A stretch of 64,000 bases of DNA. Source: CAVQGZ01 sp963714455 (GTDB taxonomy: Bacteria; Actinomycetota; Actinomycetes; Jiangellales; Jiangellaceae). The stretch covers positions 124,001 through 188,000 of the forward strand of contig CAVQON010000019.1 in NCBI GenBank assembly GCA_963714455.1, written 5' to 3'. Below the pieces are notes generated by a model, which saw only the letters and a program-made list of their open reading frames with translations, was not told the DNA's origin and did not search any database. Each line of letters begins with the position of its first letter. Within the stretch, counting starts at the first letter, position 1. This document shows, in pieces, positions 17,385-30,961 of this stretch. Both the position numbers and the translations under genes were made by a program.

Positions 17385-17414
17385 AACCTAGCGAGTCGCC
17401 CACCAGCAGGGCAA
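17385..17414 (-). promoter_or_regulatory. candidate mihF promoter
   Basis: On the minus strand TTGCCC (17414-17409) and TAGGTT (17390-17385) are separated by 18 bases, a good sigma70-type spacing. The predicted start near 17378 leaves a 34-nt leader with GAGGAG before the GTG at 17344. It would allow mihF-gmk-rpoZ-coaBC to be transcribed apart from the pyr operon that ends at 17430. Confidence 0.45.
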
Positions 17415-17429
17415 TCGCCACGCCGCAGG

Positions 17430-18290
17430 TCAGCCCAGCACGTCTGCGCACTCGTGGTTGAGCGCCTGCGCCGCGGCCCGCAGGGCGCCGACGCTCGGGC
17501 CGGCGCCCAGCACACCGCGCGCCGACACCGGGTACACCGACGACCGGGCGTCGCCGAACACCCGGGGAAGGTCCGCGACCTGGGCCCCCTGCGCGCCGAT
17601 GCCCGGCGCCAGCACCGGTCCGCCGACGTCCAGCCCGGTGACCGGCTGGTGCAGCGTTGCCCCGACGACCACCCCGACCGACCCCCAGGGGGCGTCGTCG
17701 GCGTTCTCGGCCGCGACGGCGTCCAGCACGCTCTGCGCGACCGTGCGGCCGTCGGCCAGCACCGCGGCCTGTAGCGACGCGCCCTCCGGGTTGGACGTGC
17801 GGGCCAGCACGAACACCCCGGCCTGGTGCTTGCTGGCCAGGTCGAAGGCCGGACGCAGCGCGCCGACCCCCAGGTACGGGGAGACGGTCATGGCGTCGGC
17901 GGCAAACGCCGAGCGCGGGTCGAGGAAGGCCTCGGCGTAGGCCTGCATGGTCGAGCCGATGTCACCACGCTTCGCGTCGAGCAGCACCAGCGCACCGGCA
18001 CTGCGCGCGTCGACGATCACCTGCTCCAACACAGCCATCCCCCGGCTGCCGTGGCGCTCGAAGAAGGCCAGCTGCGGCTTGAGCAGGCACACGCGGTCGG
18101 CCAGGGCGTCGGTGACGGTGCGGGCGAACACCTCCACGCCGGCGACGTCGTCGTGCAGTCCCCAGGCCGCGAGCAGCTGGGGGTGCGGGTCCAGCCCGAC
18201 GCACAGCGGCCCGCGGGCCACGCGGCCCGCCCGAAGCCGGGAGCCGAACGGGGCCATCACCCGGTCGCTGGTGTCACGTCGTCTGCCCAT
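17430..18290 (-). CDS. pyrF: orotidine-5'-phosphate decarboxylase (type 2)
   Basis: Final step of UMP synthesis. At 286 residues it belongs to the longer actinobacterial/myxobacterial type 2 group. The catalytic Asp-Lys-Asp motif is visible as LLDAKRGDIGST, after LKPQLAFFERHG; the phosphate end is LAPGIGAQG. The ATG overlaps the pyrD stop (TGATG). It is the last gene of the pyr operon. Confidence 0.96.
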   Translation of the reverse strand: MGRRRDTSDRVMAPFGSRLRAGRVARGPLCVGLDPHPQLLAAWGLHDDVAGVEVFARTVTDALADRVCLLKPQLAFFERHGSRGMAVLEQVIVDARSAGALVLLDAKRGDIGSTMQAYAEAFLDPRSAFAADAMTVSPYLGVGALRPAFDLASKHQAGVFVLARTSNPEGASLQAAVLADGRTVAQSVLDAVAAENADDAPWGSVGVVVGATLHQPVTGLDVGGPVLAPGIGAQGAQVADLPRVFGDARSSVYPVSARGVLGAGPSVGALRAAAQALNHECADVLG

Positions 18291-19228
18291 CAGTCCTCCC
18301 GGTGGGCCGCACCCACCACGTCGGTGACACTGTCGAGCCCGAGTGACTCCAGCGCGGTGGAGATCTCGTCGGCCAGCCGGGCGGGGGCGCCCGGGTCGCC
18401 GAAGATCACCGTGCCCACCTGCACGGCGCTCGCCCCGGCGGCCATCAGCTCGAGCGCATCCCAGCCGTGCTGGACGCCGCCGATGCCGACGATCGGCACA
18501 TCGGGCATGGCGGCAGCCACCTGGTAGACGCAGCGCACCGCGATCGGTCGGATCGCCGGACCGGACAGCCCCCCCGTGACCCCGCCGAGGCGTGGCCGCA
18601 GCGTCTGGTGGTCGATCGCCATCCCGAGCGTCGTGTTGACCAGGCACAGCGCGTCGGCCCCGGAGTCGACGGCTGCCGACGCGATCTGCACGAGGTCGGT
18701 CACGTCCGGGGAGAGCTTGACCCACATCGGCACCTCCCCGGGCAGCTCAGCCTTCGCCGCGGCCACGGCGTGGGCCGACGCCACCGGGTCGCAGGCGAAG
18801 ACCAGTCCGCGGTTCGCGACGTTGGGGCACGAGATGTTGACCTCGACGGCTGACGGTCGAAGCCCCGCGTCCCACGCCTCGTGCAGGCGTCGGCCCAGCT
18901 GGGCGTACTCGTCCGTGCTGCCGCCGGCGATCGACACCACCGTGCGCGCACCCGAGTCGAGCAGCCAGGGCAGGTCGTCGCCCAGGAACGCCTCGATCCC
19001 CGGGCCCTGCAGGCCGATCGAGTTGAGCATGCCACTCGGGGTCTCGACCATGCGCGGAGTGGGCCGTCCCGCGCGCGGCTGGGCCATGATCGACTTGGTC
19101 ACGACCCCCCCGATCGAACGCAGGTCGACGAACGCGGAGAGCTCGCGTCCGGCGGCGGCACAGCCCGAGGCCGTCAGCACCGGCGTGGGGAGCGCCACCT
19201 CGCCGACACGGGTGCGCAGGTCGACCAT
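18290..19228 (-). CDS. pyrD: dihydroorotate dehydrogenase, class 1B catalytic subunit
   Basis: FMN-dependent oxidation of dihydroorotate to orotate. The 312 residues have the FMN region VLTASGCAA, TKSIM, the catalytic Cys in NISCPNV and the phosphate-binding GIGGV. The adjacent PyrK and the Cys (rather than Ser) base mark it as class 1B, which passes electrons to NAD+. Coupled to both neighbours by TGATG overlaps. Confidence 0.96.
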   Translation of the reverse strand: MVDLRTRVGEVALPTPVLTASGCAAAGRELSAFVDLRSIGGVVTKSIMAQPRAGRPTPRMVETPSGMLNSIGLQGPGIEAFLGDDLPWLLDSGARTVVSIAGGSTDEYAQLGRRLHEAWDAGLRPSAVEVNISCPNVANRGLVFACDPVASAHAVAAAKAELPGEVPMWVKLSPDVTDLVQIASAAVDSGADALCLVNTTLGMAIDHQTLRPRLGGVTGGLSGPAIRPIAVRCVYQVAAAMPDVPIVGIGGVQHGWDALELMAAGASAVQVGTVIFGDPGAPARLADEISTALESLGLDSVTDVVGAAHRED

Positions 19229-20081
19229 CAGTGCCCTCCCGACTGGGCCGTGCCCGGCGCACCGACGCAGTCGGCGGGGACAGTACCGACGTCGGCCCAC
19301 CGAACGGCAGTGCCGTCGAAGGTGGGGCCGGCGACGCACGAGCGCAGCATGCGCGTCTGACCGTCGGTGTCGACCACCGGCAGCACGCAGGTCATGCAGA
19401 CCCCGATGCCGCAGGCCATCGACTCCTCGACCGACACCCACACCGGCACCCCGGCCACGGCAGCAGCCTGCGACGTCGCCGCAAGCATGGGCATCGGGCC
19501 ACAGGCGTAGACGGCGGCCGACTCGGCCATCGCAGCCGCCGCCGACCCCCGCAGCAGGTCGGTCACCAGGCCCCGGGTGCCCGCACTTCCGTCGTCGGTG
19601 GCCACCAGCACCTCGGCGCCGAGGCCCTCCAGCTCACCGATCGCCACCAGTCGCCGGGCCGACGCGGCGCCGAGAACCGCGGTGACGGGGCGACCTTGGG
19701 TGCGCATGCGGGTGACAAGCCCGATGAGCGCTGCCGCGCCGTACCCGCCGGCGACGACGACCACTCCGCCGTCGATGCTCGGGTCGGGGAACGGGCGACC
19801 CAGCGGACCCACGACGTCGACCTCGGTGCCCGGGGGCTGGGTGACCAGCCACCGTGTCCCCGCCCCGTGGGCGTCGACGACGACCTCGACGACGTCGTCT
19901 CCGGCTCGGTACACCGCGAAGGCGCGTCGCAGCAGCAGGCTGCTGGTCTCGCCGCCGACGGCCACCGCGATGAACTGGCCAGGCAGCACAGCCGAGGCGA
20001 TGTCCGGCGCGTGCAGGCGCAGCCGGACGTAGTCGCCCATCGGCGCGACCCCACGGATCGCGCAGCGGCGTTGCACCGCGG

Positions 20082-20085
<4 letters not shown>
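19228..20085 (-). CDS. pyrK: dihydroorotate dehydrogenase electron-transfer subunit
   Basis: FAD and 2Fe-2S subunit that links PyrD to NAD+, 285 residues. The ferredoxin-reductase-like FAD domain has LLLRRAFAVYR, and the NAD domain has VVVVAGGYGAAAL and the YACGPMPM motif. The four cluster cysteines lie in ACGIGVCMTC and, about 15 residues on, LRSC. GTG start overlaps carB as GTGA. Confidence 0.95.
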
Positions 20086-23386
<3,301 letters not shown>

Positions 23387-23387
<1 letters not shown>

Positions 23388-24520
23388 CAGTGGGTCTCCA
23401 TCATCTGCGCGAAGCGGTCGAAGAGGTAGGCCGCATCGTGCGGTCCGGCCGCGGCCTCGGGGTGGTACTGCACTGAGAAGGCGCGCAGCCGCCCGGCGTC
23501 GTCGTGCAGCTCCAGGCCCTCGACGACGTCGTCGTTGAGGCAGACGTGCGACACCGTCGCGGTACCGAACTCAGTGGCGACGGCGTCGTCCAGCGGCGCC
23601 GCAACCGCGAAGCCGTGGTTGTGGGCCGTCACCTCGACCTTCCCGGTGGTGCGGTCCTGCACCGGCTGGTTGATGCCGCGGTGACCGAACTGAAGCTTGT
23701 AGGTGTCGAAGCCGAGCGCTCGTCCGAACACCTGGTTGCCGAAGCAGATGCCGAACACCGGCACTCCCGCCCCGAGCACCTGCCTCATCAGAGCGACCGC
23801 GACCTCGGCGGTCGCCGGGTCGCCGGGGCCGTTGGAGAAGAACACCCCGTTCGGGGCCAGGGCGAGGATGTCGTCGACGCTCACGTCGGCGGGGACGACG
23901 TGCACGTCCATGCCGCGCTCGGCCATCCGGTGCGGCGTCATCGCCTTGATGCCGAGGTCGACAGCCACGACCGTGTGCTCTCGCTCGCCGATGGCAGGCA
24001 CGAGGTACGGCTCGGGCGTGGTCACGTCGGCGGTGAGGTTCGCCCCGGCCATCTGCGGGCTGGCCTGTACCCGCGCAAGCAGGGCGTCGGCGTCGGTCTC
24101 GACCGACGAGACGCCGACGCGCATGGCGCCGCGGTCGCGCAGGTGTCGGGTGAGGGCGCGGGTGTCGACGCCGCTGATCCCCACGACGCCCTGCTCGACG
24201 AGGTCGTCGGCCAGCGACCGAGTCGCCCGCCACGACGACGACACGCGCGACGGGTCGCGCACCACGTAGCCGGCGACCCAGATGCGCCGCGACTCGGGGT
24301 CGTCGTCGTTGACGCCCGTGTTGCCGATGTGCGGGGCCGTCTGCACCACGACCTGACGGTGGTAGGACGGGTCGGTGAGGGTCTCCTGGTAGCCGGTCAT
24401 GCCGGTGGCGAAGACGGCCTCGCCGAACGTCTCCCCCACCGCCCCGTACGCCTCACCCTCGAAGGTTCGTCCGTCTTCCAGCACGAGCATGGCCCGTGGT
24501 CGCGGTTGCGACGTGGTCAT
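23387..24520 (-). CDS. carA: carbamoyl-phosphate synthase small subunit
   Basis: Glutamine amidotransferase subunit, 377 residues. The N-terminal domain opens LVLEDGRTFEGEAYG; the class I amidotransferase domain has FFSNGPGDP, the nucleophile Cys in GICFGNQVFG (commonly GICLGHQ) and the His-Glu pair in VQYHPEAAAGP. The ATG at 24520 overlaps the upstream gene as ATGA. Confidence 0.97.
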
Positions 24521-25014
24521 GTCACCTCCTGTGTCATCGACTCGATGGCGTGGATCAGCGGTACGGCATCGGTGGCGTAGCGGGGACGCAGCCCTGACTC
24601 GAGCTCGACCTCGCCGAGCCGCCACGTCCACACGACCAGGCCACCGGTCTCGGTGACCTTGCCGGCCAGACCGGTGTCTCGACGCACGGCCCGAAGGTCG
24701 GCTCGGGGCACCCAGACGTCCGGGGCGCCGTCGCGAGCGAGGAGCAGCCCGGTGGGGTGGGCCGTGAGGTCGGCGTTGGCGCGGGCGCCGAGACCGTGCG
24801 GGACGACGCGGTCGAGCCAGTCCCCACTGATCACCGAGCCGACGTAGAGGCCCTCGGCGGTGGCGAGCACGGGGCCCGGGGCCGACGGTGGCGGCGCGGG
24901 CGGGAGGACGTCGGACTGGCGTGCGGCTCGGCGTCGCCATCCCCACGACATGCCCGCCCAGGCGAGCACGACGACGCCAACGAGCAGAAGCACGGCCGGC
25001 CAGCGCTCGCTCAC
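24517..25014 (-). CDS. membrane protein of the pyrC-carA interval, function unknown
   Basis: A 165-residue protein with one N-terminal transmembrane helix (VLLLVGVVVLAWAGMSW, about 9-25) and a basic stop-transfer RRRAAR, then a Pro linker and a cytoplasmic beta-rich domain of about 120 residues resembling a PH-like fold. A gene of this kind sits between pyrC and carA in mycobacteria and streptomycetes, so it is a conserved but uncharacterised operon member. GTGA overlap with pyrC, ATGA with carA. I do not assign a function. Confidence 0.85.
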   Translation of the reverse strand: MSERWPAVLLLVGVVVLAWAGMSWGWRRRAARQSDVLPPAPPPSAPGPVLATAEGLYVGSVISGDWLDRVVPHGLGARANADLTAHPTGLLLARDGAPDVWVPRADLRAVRRDTGLAGKVTETGGLVVWTWRLGEVELESGLRPRYATDAVPLIHAIESMTQEVT

Positions 25015-26323
25015 GCCTGCACCCCCGCGCCGCTCGGGGTGGGCGAGGTGAACGTCCGGCGTCCCCGCAGCAGCGTCGCGACGACGGTGCCGGGCAGCTC
25101 GAGCCCGGCGTAGGGGTTGTTGCGCGACTTCGACCGGCTCTCGGCAGGCACGACCGTGCGTCGGGTGGTGGGGTCGACGAGCACCAGGTTTGCCGGTTCG
25201 CCGGCTGCGATCGGTCGTCCCTGACCGCCGAGTCGCCCGAGCCGGGCGGGCGCGAACGACATGCGCTCGGCGACGCCGGCCCAGTCGAGCAGCCCTGGTT
25301 CGACCATCGTGTGCAGGACGACGGACAGGGCCGTCTCCAGGCCGAGCATGCCGAACGCGGCCGTCGCCCACTCGCAGTCCTTCGCCTCAGCGGGGTGCGG
25401 GGCGTGGTCGGTGGCGACCATGTCGATGGTGCCGTCGGCCAGGCCCGCGCGCACCGCGGCGACGTCGGCGTCCGAGCGCAGGGGTGGGTTGACCTTGTAC
25501 AGCGGGTCGTAGCTGCGCGCCAGCTCTTCGGTGAGCAGCAGGTGGTGCGGCGTGACCTCAGCGGTGACGGGCCATCCCTTCGACTTCGCCCACCGGATCA
25601 GGTCGACCGAGCCGGCCGTCGAGACGTGGCAGATGTGCACGTGGGACGAGACGTGCCCGGCCAGCAGCACGTCCCGGGCGATGATCGCCTCCTCGGCGGC
25701 GGCCGGCCAGCCGGTGAGGCCGAGCTCCCCGGAGAGGGCGCCCTCGTTCATCTGCGCCCCGACCGTGAGAGCCGGCTCCTGGGCGTGCTGGGCGATCACC
25801 CCGTCGAAAGCCTTCACGTACTCCAGCGCTCGGCGCATGAGGGCGGCGTCGGAGACGCAGTGCCCGTCGTCGGAGAACAGCCGCACCCGCGCCGCCGAGT
25901 CGGCCATCGCTCCGAGCTCGGCGAGCTGTGCGCCGGCGATGCCGACGGTGACGGCCCCGACCGGGTGCACGTCGCAGTAGCCGGCCTCTTGTCCCAGGCG
26001 CCACACCTGCTCCACCACGCCGGCGGTGTCGGCCACCGGGTCGGTGTTGGCCATGGCGTGCACGGCGGTGAAGCCGCCGGCGGCCGCTGCCCGGGTGCCG
26101 GTGAGGACGGTCTCGGCGTCCTCACGTCCGGGCTCGCGCAGGTGGGTGTGCACGTCCACGAGACCGGGCAGGGCGACGAGCCCCGTCGCGTCGATCACGT
26201 CGGCCCCGGCGTCGTCGGTCGCGACCAGGCTGCCGACGACGCCGACCTCGACGATCGTCTCGCCGTCGACCAGCAGGTCGACGGGATCGCCGCCGAGCGG
26301 TCGAGAGCCGGTGATCAGCAGCA

Positions 26324-26327
<4 letters not shown>
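25011..26327 (-). CDS. pyrC: dihydroorotase
   Basis: Zinc amidohydrolase that closes carbamoyl aspartate to dihydroorotate. The 438-residue class I enzyme shows the metal His pair in DVHTHLREPG (60, 62), later ligands in QHAQEP and HICHVS, and the catalytic Asp in DMVATDHAPH. The first of two adjacent ATG codons (26327) overlaps the pyrB stop as ATGA; the second (26324) is equally in frame. Confidence 0.96.
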
Positions 26328-27258
<931 letters not shown>

Positions 27259-27262
<4 letters not shown>

Positions 27263-27843
27263 TGACTCCCTCGGGCGATGACGACCTGGTCGACCCCGTC
27301 GGTCTCGACGAGGTGCACCCGCACCTGCTCGTCACGTGACGTCGGTACGTTCTTGCCCACGTAGTCGGGGCGGATCGGCAGGTCGCGGTGCCCGCGGTCC
27401 ACCAGCACCGCCAGCTGGACGCTGCTCGGACGCCCGATGTCGTCCAGCGCGGTGAGCGCCGACTTCGCGGTGCGGCCGGAGTACAGCACGTCGTCGACGA
27501 GCACGACGGTCGCCCCGTCGATGCCCTCGGACGGGATCTCGGTCGTCTCGAGCGCGCGCGCCGGGCGCAGCCGCAGGTCGTCGCGGTACATCGTGATGTC
27601 GAGGGAACCGACCGGCACCTCGGTCTCCACCGCTGCGATCTGCGCAGCCAGGCGATGGGCGAGGGTCACCCCACGGCGGGGCACGCCGAGCAGGACGATT
27701 CCTGCCGCACCCTTGTTGCGCTCCAGGATCTCGTAGCCGATGCGCGTGACGGCCCGGGCGATGTCGGACGTCGACATCAGCACTCGATGGTCGGGCTGCT
27801 GGTCGTGCTGGGGGCGCCCGTCAGGGCGCGGTGCGTGGGCCAC
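27259..27843 (-). CDS. pyrR: bifunctional pyr operon RNA-binding regulator / uracil phosphoribosyltransferase
   Basis: UMP-responsive regulator of the pyr operon with weak UPRTase activity, 194 residues. The PRPP motif is VVLVDDVLYSGRTAKSAL, and the RNA-binding basic face includes VPRRGVTLAHR. The GTG at 27843 follows AAGGAG with a six-base gap. It heads the operon pyrR-pyrB-pyrC-membrane protein-carA-carB-pyrK-pyrD-pyrF and represses it through the RNA loop just upstream. Confidence 0.96.
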
Positions 27844-27848
27844 GCGAA

Positions 27849-27874
27849 CTCCTTCCCCGCCTCACGGGACGGGC
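27849..27874 (-). promoter_or_regulatory. PyrR-binding RNA loop overlapping the pyrR ribosome-binding site
   Basis: The transcript reads GCCCGUCCCGUGAGGCGGGG and then AAGGAG. The segment at 27871-27858 agrees with 12 of 14 positions of the known PyrR-binding consensus ARUCCNGNGAGGYU, and the flanking GCCCG/CGGGG can close a stem. The Shine-Dalgarno begins two bases after the stem, so bound PyrR would block translation, as shown for mycobacterial pyr operons. A possible -10, TAGTGT, lies at 27899-27894. Confidence 0.8.
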
Positions 27875-27918
27875 TTAAAGGACTGTGAACGAAACACTAC
27901 CTCAACTACCGGTGTCGG

Positions 27919-29394
27919 CTACGCCGGGTGGTACACCCGCAGGATCACCTCGACCAGCAGCCGCTCGACCAGGGGCCCGGGGACGGCGTCGAGCAGCGCG
28001 TTCACCGGGGCCATCCGCTCGGGCAGGCCGCCGCCGGGCTGGTCGAGGCCGGCCAGGCTGAGCAGGCCGTCCATCAGCTCCGGCGTCAGCGCGTCCAGGT
28101 CGAGGCCGGCGCCGGCCGCCACCAAGTTGGGGTCGGGCTCGACACGGCCCAGGGCGAGCGCGGCCTCGACGGAGGCGCGCATGTCGTCGACGAACCGGTC
28201 GACCTTGTCGGCCAGCACGGCCGAGACCGACACGTGGATGGACGGCGGCCCGTCGTGGGCGGGTTGCACCCCCAGCGTCCAGCCGCGTGCCGACATCTCG
28301 TCGGCCACCACGCGCACGTCCGGGTCGTCGTCACCCCCGCCGTCGGTCCATGCGACCAGGGTCGCCTCGGGCGGCGCGATCGTCTGCAGACCTGGGATCG
28401 CGTCCACGCCCGCCGCCATGGCAAGAGTCGTGCGCCGCGCGGACAGGGCCAGCTCGCGGTACCCCTCCCGGCCGATCCGGTGCAGGATCGCCCAGGCCAC
28501 CGCCGGCGGCCCACCGGGTCGGGTGCTGAGCAGCGTGGGGTTGACCACCGGGTAGCCGGCCCAGTCGGTGGTGGCGAAGTAGTGGTGGCGCCGGTACGCG
28601 TCGCTGCGGTGCAGCAGCACCGAGCAGCCCTTCGGCGTGTAGCCGTACTTGTGCAGGTCGGTGGAGATCGAGGTGACCCCGGGGATCGCGAGGTCGATCG
28701 GCGGCAGGCCCTCGTCCGCGCGGATGAACGGCACCGGCCACCCGATGCAGGCGTCCACGTGACACGGGATGTCGCGCTCGGCCGCGATCGCGGCGACCTC
28801 GGTGATCGGGTCGATCACACCGTGGGCGTAGGAGGGCGATGACACGACGACGATCGCCGTGCGCTCGTCGAGGGCGTCAGCCATCGCCGACGGCACCGCC
28901 TTGTACGTCTGCGGGTCGACCGGGACAGCGACGACATCGAGGTCGAACAGGTGCGCGGCCTTCAAGAACGCGGGATGCGCAGTGGTCGCGAGAACGATGG
29001 TCGGCCTGCCGTGTGGCTGCTGGTTCGTCGCCCGCCACCGCTCGCGTGCACCGAGCACGGCCAGGCCACACGACTCCGTCCCACCGCTGGTCATGGTCCC
29101 GACGCCACCCTCGACGCCGCCGCCGAAGAGCTCCAGCGCCGCGCCCACGATGTCGTTCTCGACCGCGGCGTAGGACGGGAAGGCTGTCGGGTCGAGCCCG
29201 TTGACCGGCTGAGCGATCGCATACGCGTTCACCCCCAGGTCGGCCAGGTCGTCCATGCCCGGGTCGTAGACGTACGCGGTCGTCGTCCCGCCCTTGTCGG
29301 GCAGGTCGCGGGTGCGGTACTCGCGCAACGTCGCCAGGATCGTCTCGACATCGAGCCCGGTCTCGGGAAGCGGCGCGGGGTGGCTGTCTGTCAC
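27919..29394 (-). CDS. PLP-dependent decarboxylase, sphingosine-phosphate-lyase/GAD type
   Basis: A 491-residue group II pyridoxal-phosphate enzyme. PLP contacts are seen at TSGGTES (102-108), the ring-binding Asp in CHVDACIG (Asp214) and the Schiff-base Lys in STDLHKYGYTPKG (Lys249). The HKYGYxPKG block is typical of the S1P-lyase branch rather than classical glutamate decarboxylases. A C-terminal extension of about 70 residues follows the fold. Its GTG overlaps the stop of a GPH symporter (GTGA), suggesting that the transporter imports or exports its substrate or product. The substrate is unknown; a sphingoid lyase or an amino-acid decarboxylase are both open. Confidence 0.85.
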   Translation of the reverse strand: MTDSHPAPLPETGLDVETILATLREYRTRDLPDKGGTTTAYVYDPGMDDLADLGVNAYAIAQPVNGLDPTAFPSYAAVENDIVGAALELFGGGVEGGVGTMTSGGTESCGLAVLGARERWRATNQQPHGRPTIVLATTAHPAFLKAAHLFDLDVVAVPVDPQTYKAVPSAMADALDERTAIVVVSSPSYAHGVIDPITEVAAIAAERDIPCHVDACIGWPVPFIRADEGLPPIDLAIPGVTSISTDLHKYGYTPKGCSVLLHRSDAYRRHHYFATTDWAGYPVVNPTLLSTRPGGPPAVAWAILHRIGREGYRELALSARRTTLAMAAGVDAIPGLQTIAPPEATLVAWTDGGGDDDPDVRVVADEMSARGWTLGVQPAHDGPPSIHVSVSAVLADKVDRFVDDMRASVEAALALGRVEPDPNLVAAGAGLDLDALTPELMDGLLSLAGLDQPGGGLPERMAPVNALLDAVPGPLVERLLVEVILRVYHPA

Positions 29395-30734
29395 GAGACG
29401 ACCTCCAGGTCGGGCGACGCCGGGATCTCCGGCAGTCGGTACGCCCGCACCAACGGCAGGCTGAGGAGCAGGAGTGCGGCGGGGACGAGAGTGAACGCGA
29501 GCAGGATCGCCGTCTCAGCGGTGGCCGGCTGGGCGACCTGCTCGTCGGCCCGGGACGAGACGAACCCGCCCAGGGACAGCACGAGCAGCACAAGTGCTGG
29601 TCCCAGAGCGAAGCCGGCGGTCTCCCCCGCCGTCCAGAGGCCGGTGAACACACCGGATCGCCGCTGGCCCGAGGCGGCGGTGTCGGCGGCCACGGTGTCG
29701 GGCAGCATCGACAGCGGGAACATCTGCATGCCCGCGTACCCGACACCGCAGACGGCCACCGCCAGCGTGACGAGCGCGAACGAGTTCAGGGTGTCGGCGC
29801 CGAGAATGGCCAGCGTCCCGCAGAGGAACACCAGCGATGCGGCCGTGAACCCCGTCCGTTTGCCCCACACGTGGGACACGCGCGTCCACAGCGGCATGAC
29901 GAGGATGGCGGGCGCGACCAGACCGAGGAACAGCACCGTGATCGCCCCGGACTCGCCGAGCCGGTAGGTGGCGACGTACTGCGCGGAGCCGAGCATCGAG
30001 CTCGTGGCCAGCGCCTGCAGCACGAACGCGCCCAGCAGCACCACGAAGGGCCGATGGCGCACGGCGACGCGTAACGAGTCGCGGAGCCGGGTCGTCTCGT
30101 CCGCGCGCTGCCAGGCTTGAGTTGTTCGCATGGCCCACCAGCAGCCGAGCATGCCGACGGCGATGAGCAGTGCGATGGCCGTGGCCATGGCCACATATCC
30201 CGCCGAGCCCCCGACGGCGTCGCGGATCTCCGGCGCTCCGGCACCGGCCAGCAGGATCGCGATCGACAGGAAGGCGACGCGCCACGACATGAGGGTCGTG
30301 CGCTCCTCGACGTCGTCGGTGATCTCGGCCGGCATGGCGATGTAGGGCACCTGGAAGATGGCGAAGGCGGTGGCCGCAGCGGTGAACGCAACGAGCACCC
30401 ACGCCGCGGACATCCCGGTGGACAGCCCCTCGGGCACGGCGAACATCGCAACGAAGCAGACGGGCAACGCCAACCCGCCGACGAGCAGGAACGGGCGGCG
30501 GCTTCCGACGCGCAGCATCGCCTTGTCGGACAGGCTGCCCACGACCGGCAGGATGAGGACGTCCCACAGCTTGGGGACGGCGACGACGAGGGCGGCCAGC
30601 CCGGCCGCCACGCCGAGAGTGTCAGTGAGGTAGTAGGCCAGCAGCAGCCCCGGCACCGTGGAGAACGCGCCGGTGCCGACCGAGCCCATGGCGTAGCCGA
30701 CGACCTCGCCGCGACGGAGCCTGGTCAATGCCAT
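29391..30734 (-). CDS. GPH-family (sugar/cation symporter-like) MFS transporter
   Basis: Twelve transmembrane helices in 447 residues. The GPH signature is in the helix 2-3 loop, GSLSDKAMLRVGSRRPFLL, preceded by WDVLILPVV. Such carriers move glycosides, pentoses or hexuronides with a cation; some family members serve other substrates. The ATG at 30734 is preferred because TATGGT lies seven bases upstream (leaderless -10); earlier in-frame ATG 30746 would fall inside that hexamer, and GTG 30764 has no support. It is first in a two-gene operon with the PLP decarboxylase. Confidence 0.85.
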   Translation of the reverse strand: MALTRLRRGEVVGYAMGSVGTGAFSTVPGLLLAYYLTDTLGVAAGLAALVVAVPKLWDVLILPVVGSLSDKAMLRVGSRRPFLLVGGLALPVCFVAMFAVPEGLSTGMSAAWVLVAFTAAATAFAIFQVPYIAMPAEITDDVEERTTLMSWRVAFLSIAILLAGAGAPEIRDAVGGSAGYVAMATAIALLIAVGMLGCWWAMRTTQAWQRADETTRLRDSLRVAVRHRPFVVLLGAFVLQALATSSMLGSAQYVATYRLGESGAITVLFLGLVAPAILVMPLWTRVSHVWGKRTGFTAASLVFLCGTLAILGADTLNSFALVTLAVAVCGVGYAGMQMFPLSMLPDTVAADTAASGQRRSGVFTGLWTAGETAGFALGPALVLLVLSLGGFVSSRADEQVAQPATAETAILLAFTLVPAALLLLSLPLVRAYRLPEIPASPDLEVVS

Positions 30735-30796
30735 GTCGCCGACCATAGTGGCGGGGTCCGACACGGCGACGGAGCACGACGGTGGGACTCTGACCC

Positions 30797-30938
30797 ATGT
30801 CCGACCACGACGGGCGCGACATCGTTGGCCCGGTGATCGGAACGCGTCGCTGCCTCGGTCGGCCTGCGCCCCGGCGGCGGCGTGGATGCCGACGGTGAGG
30901 TGATCTGGCGGCGGGCGTCGACAGAGTCCGAGCAGTGA
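30797..30938 (+). pseudogene. possible frameshifted small ORF
   Basis: An ATG at 30797 opens a 33-codon frame ending at 30898 whose Arg-rich tail looks non-coding. If the frame is shifted near 30840, the reading becomes MSDHDGRDIVGPVIG followed by ERVAASVGLRPGGG and a tail ending RRASTESEQ at a TGA (30936-30938), about 47 residues with better composition. This could be a decayed gene, a sequencing error, or chance in GC-rich DNA. Confidence 0.2.
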
Positions 30939-30961
30939 CCGGGCAGCGACGCTGTCCCCGG

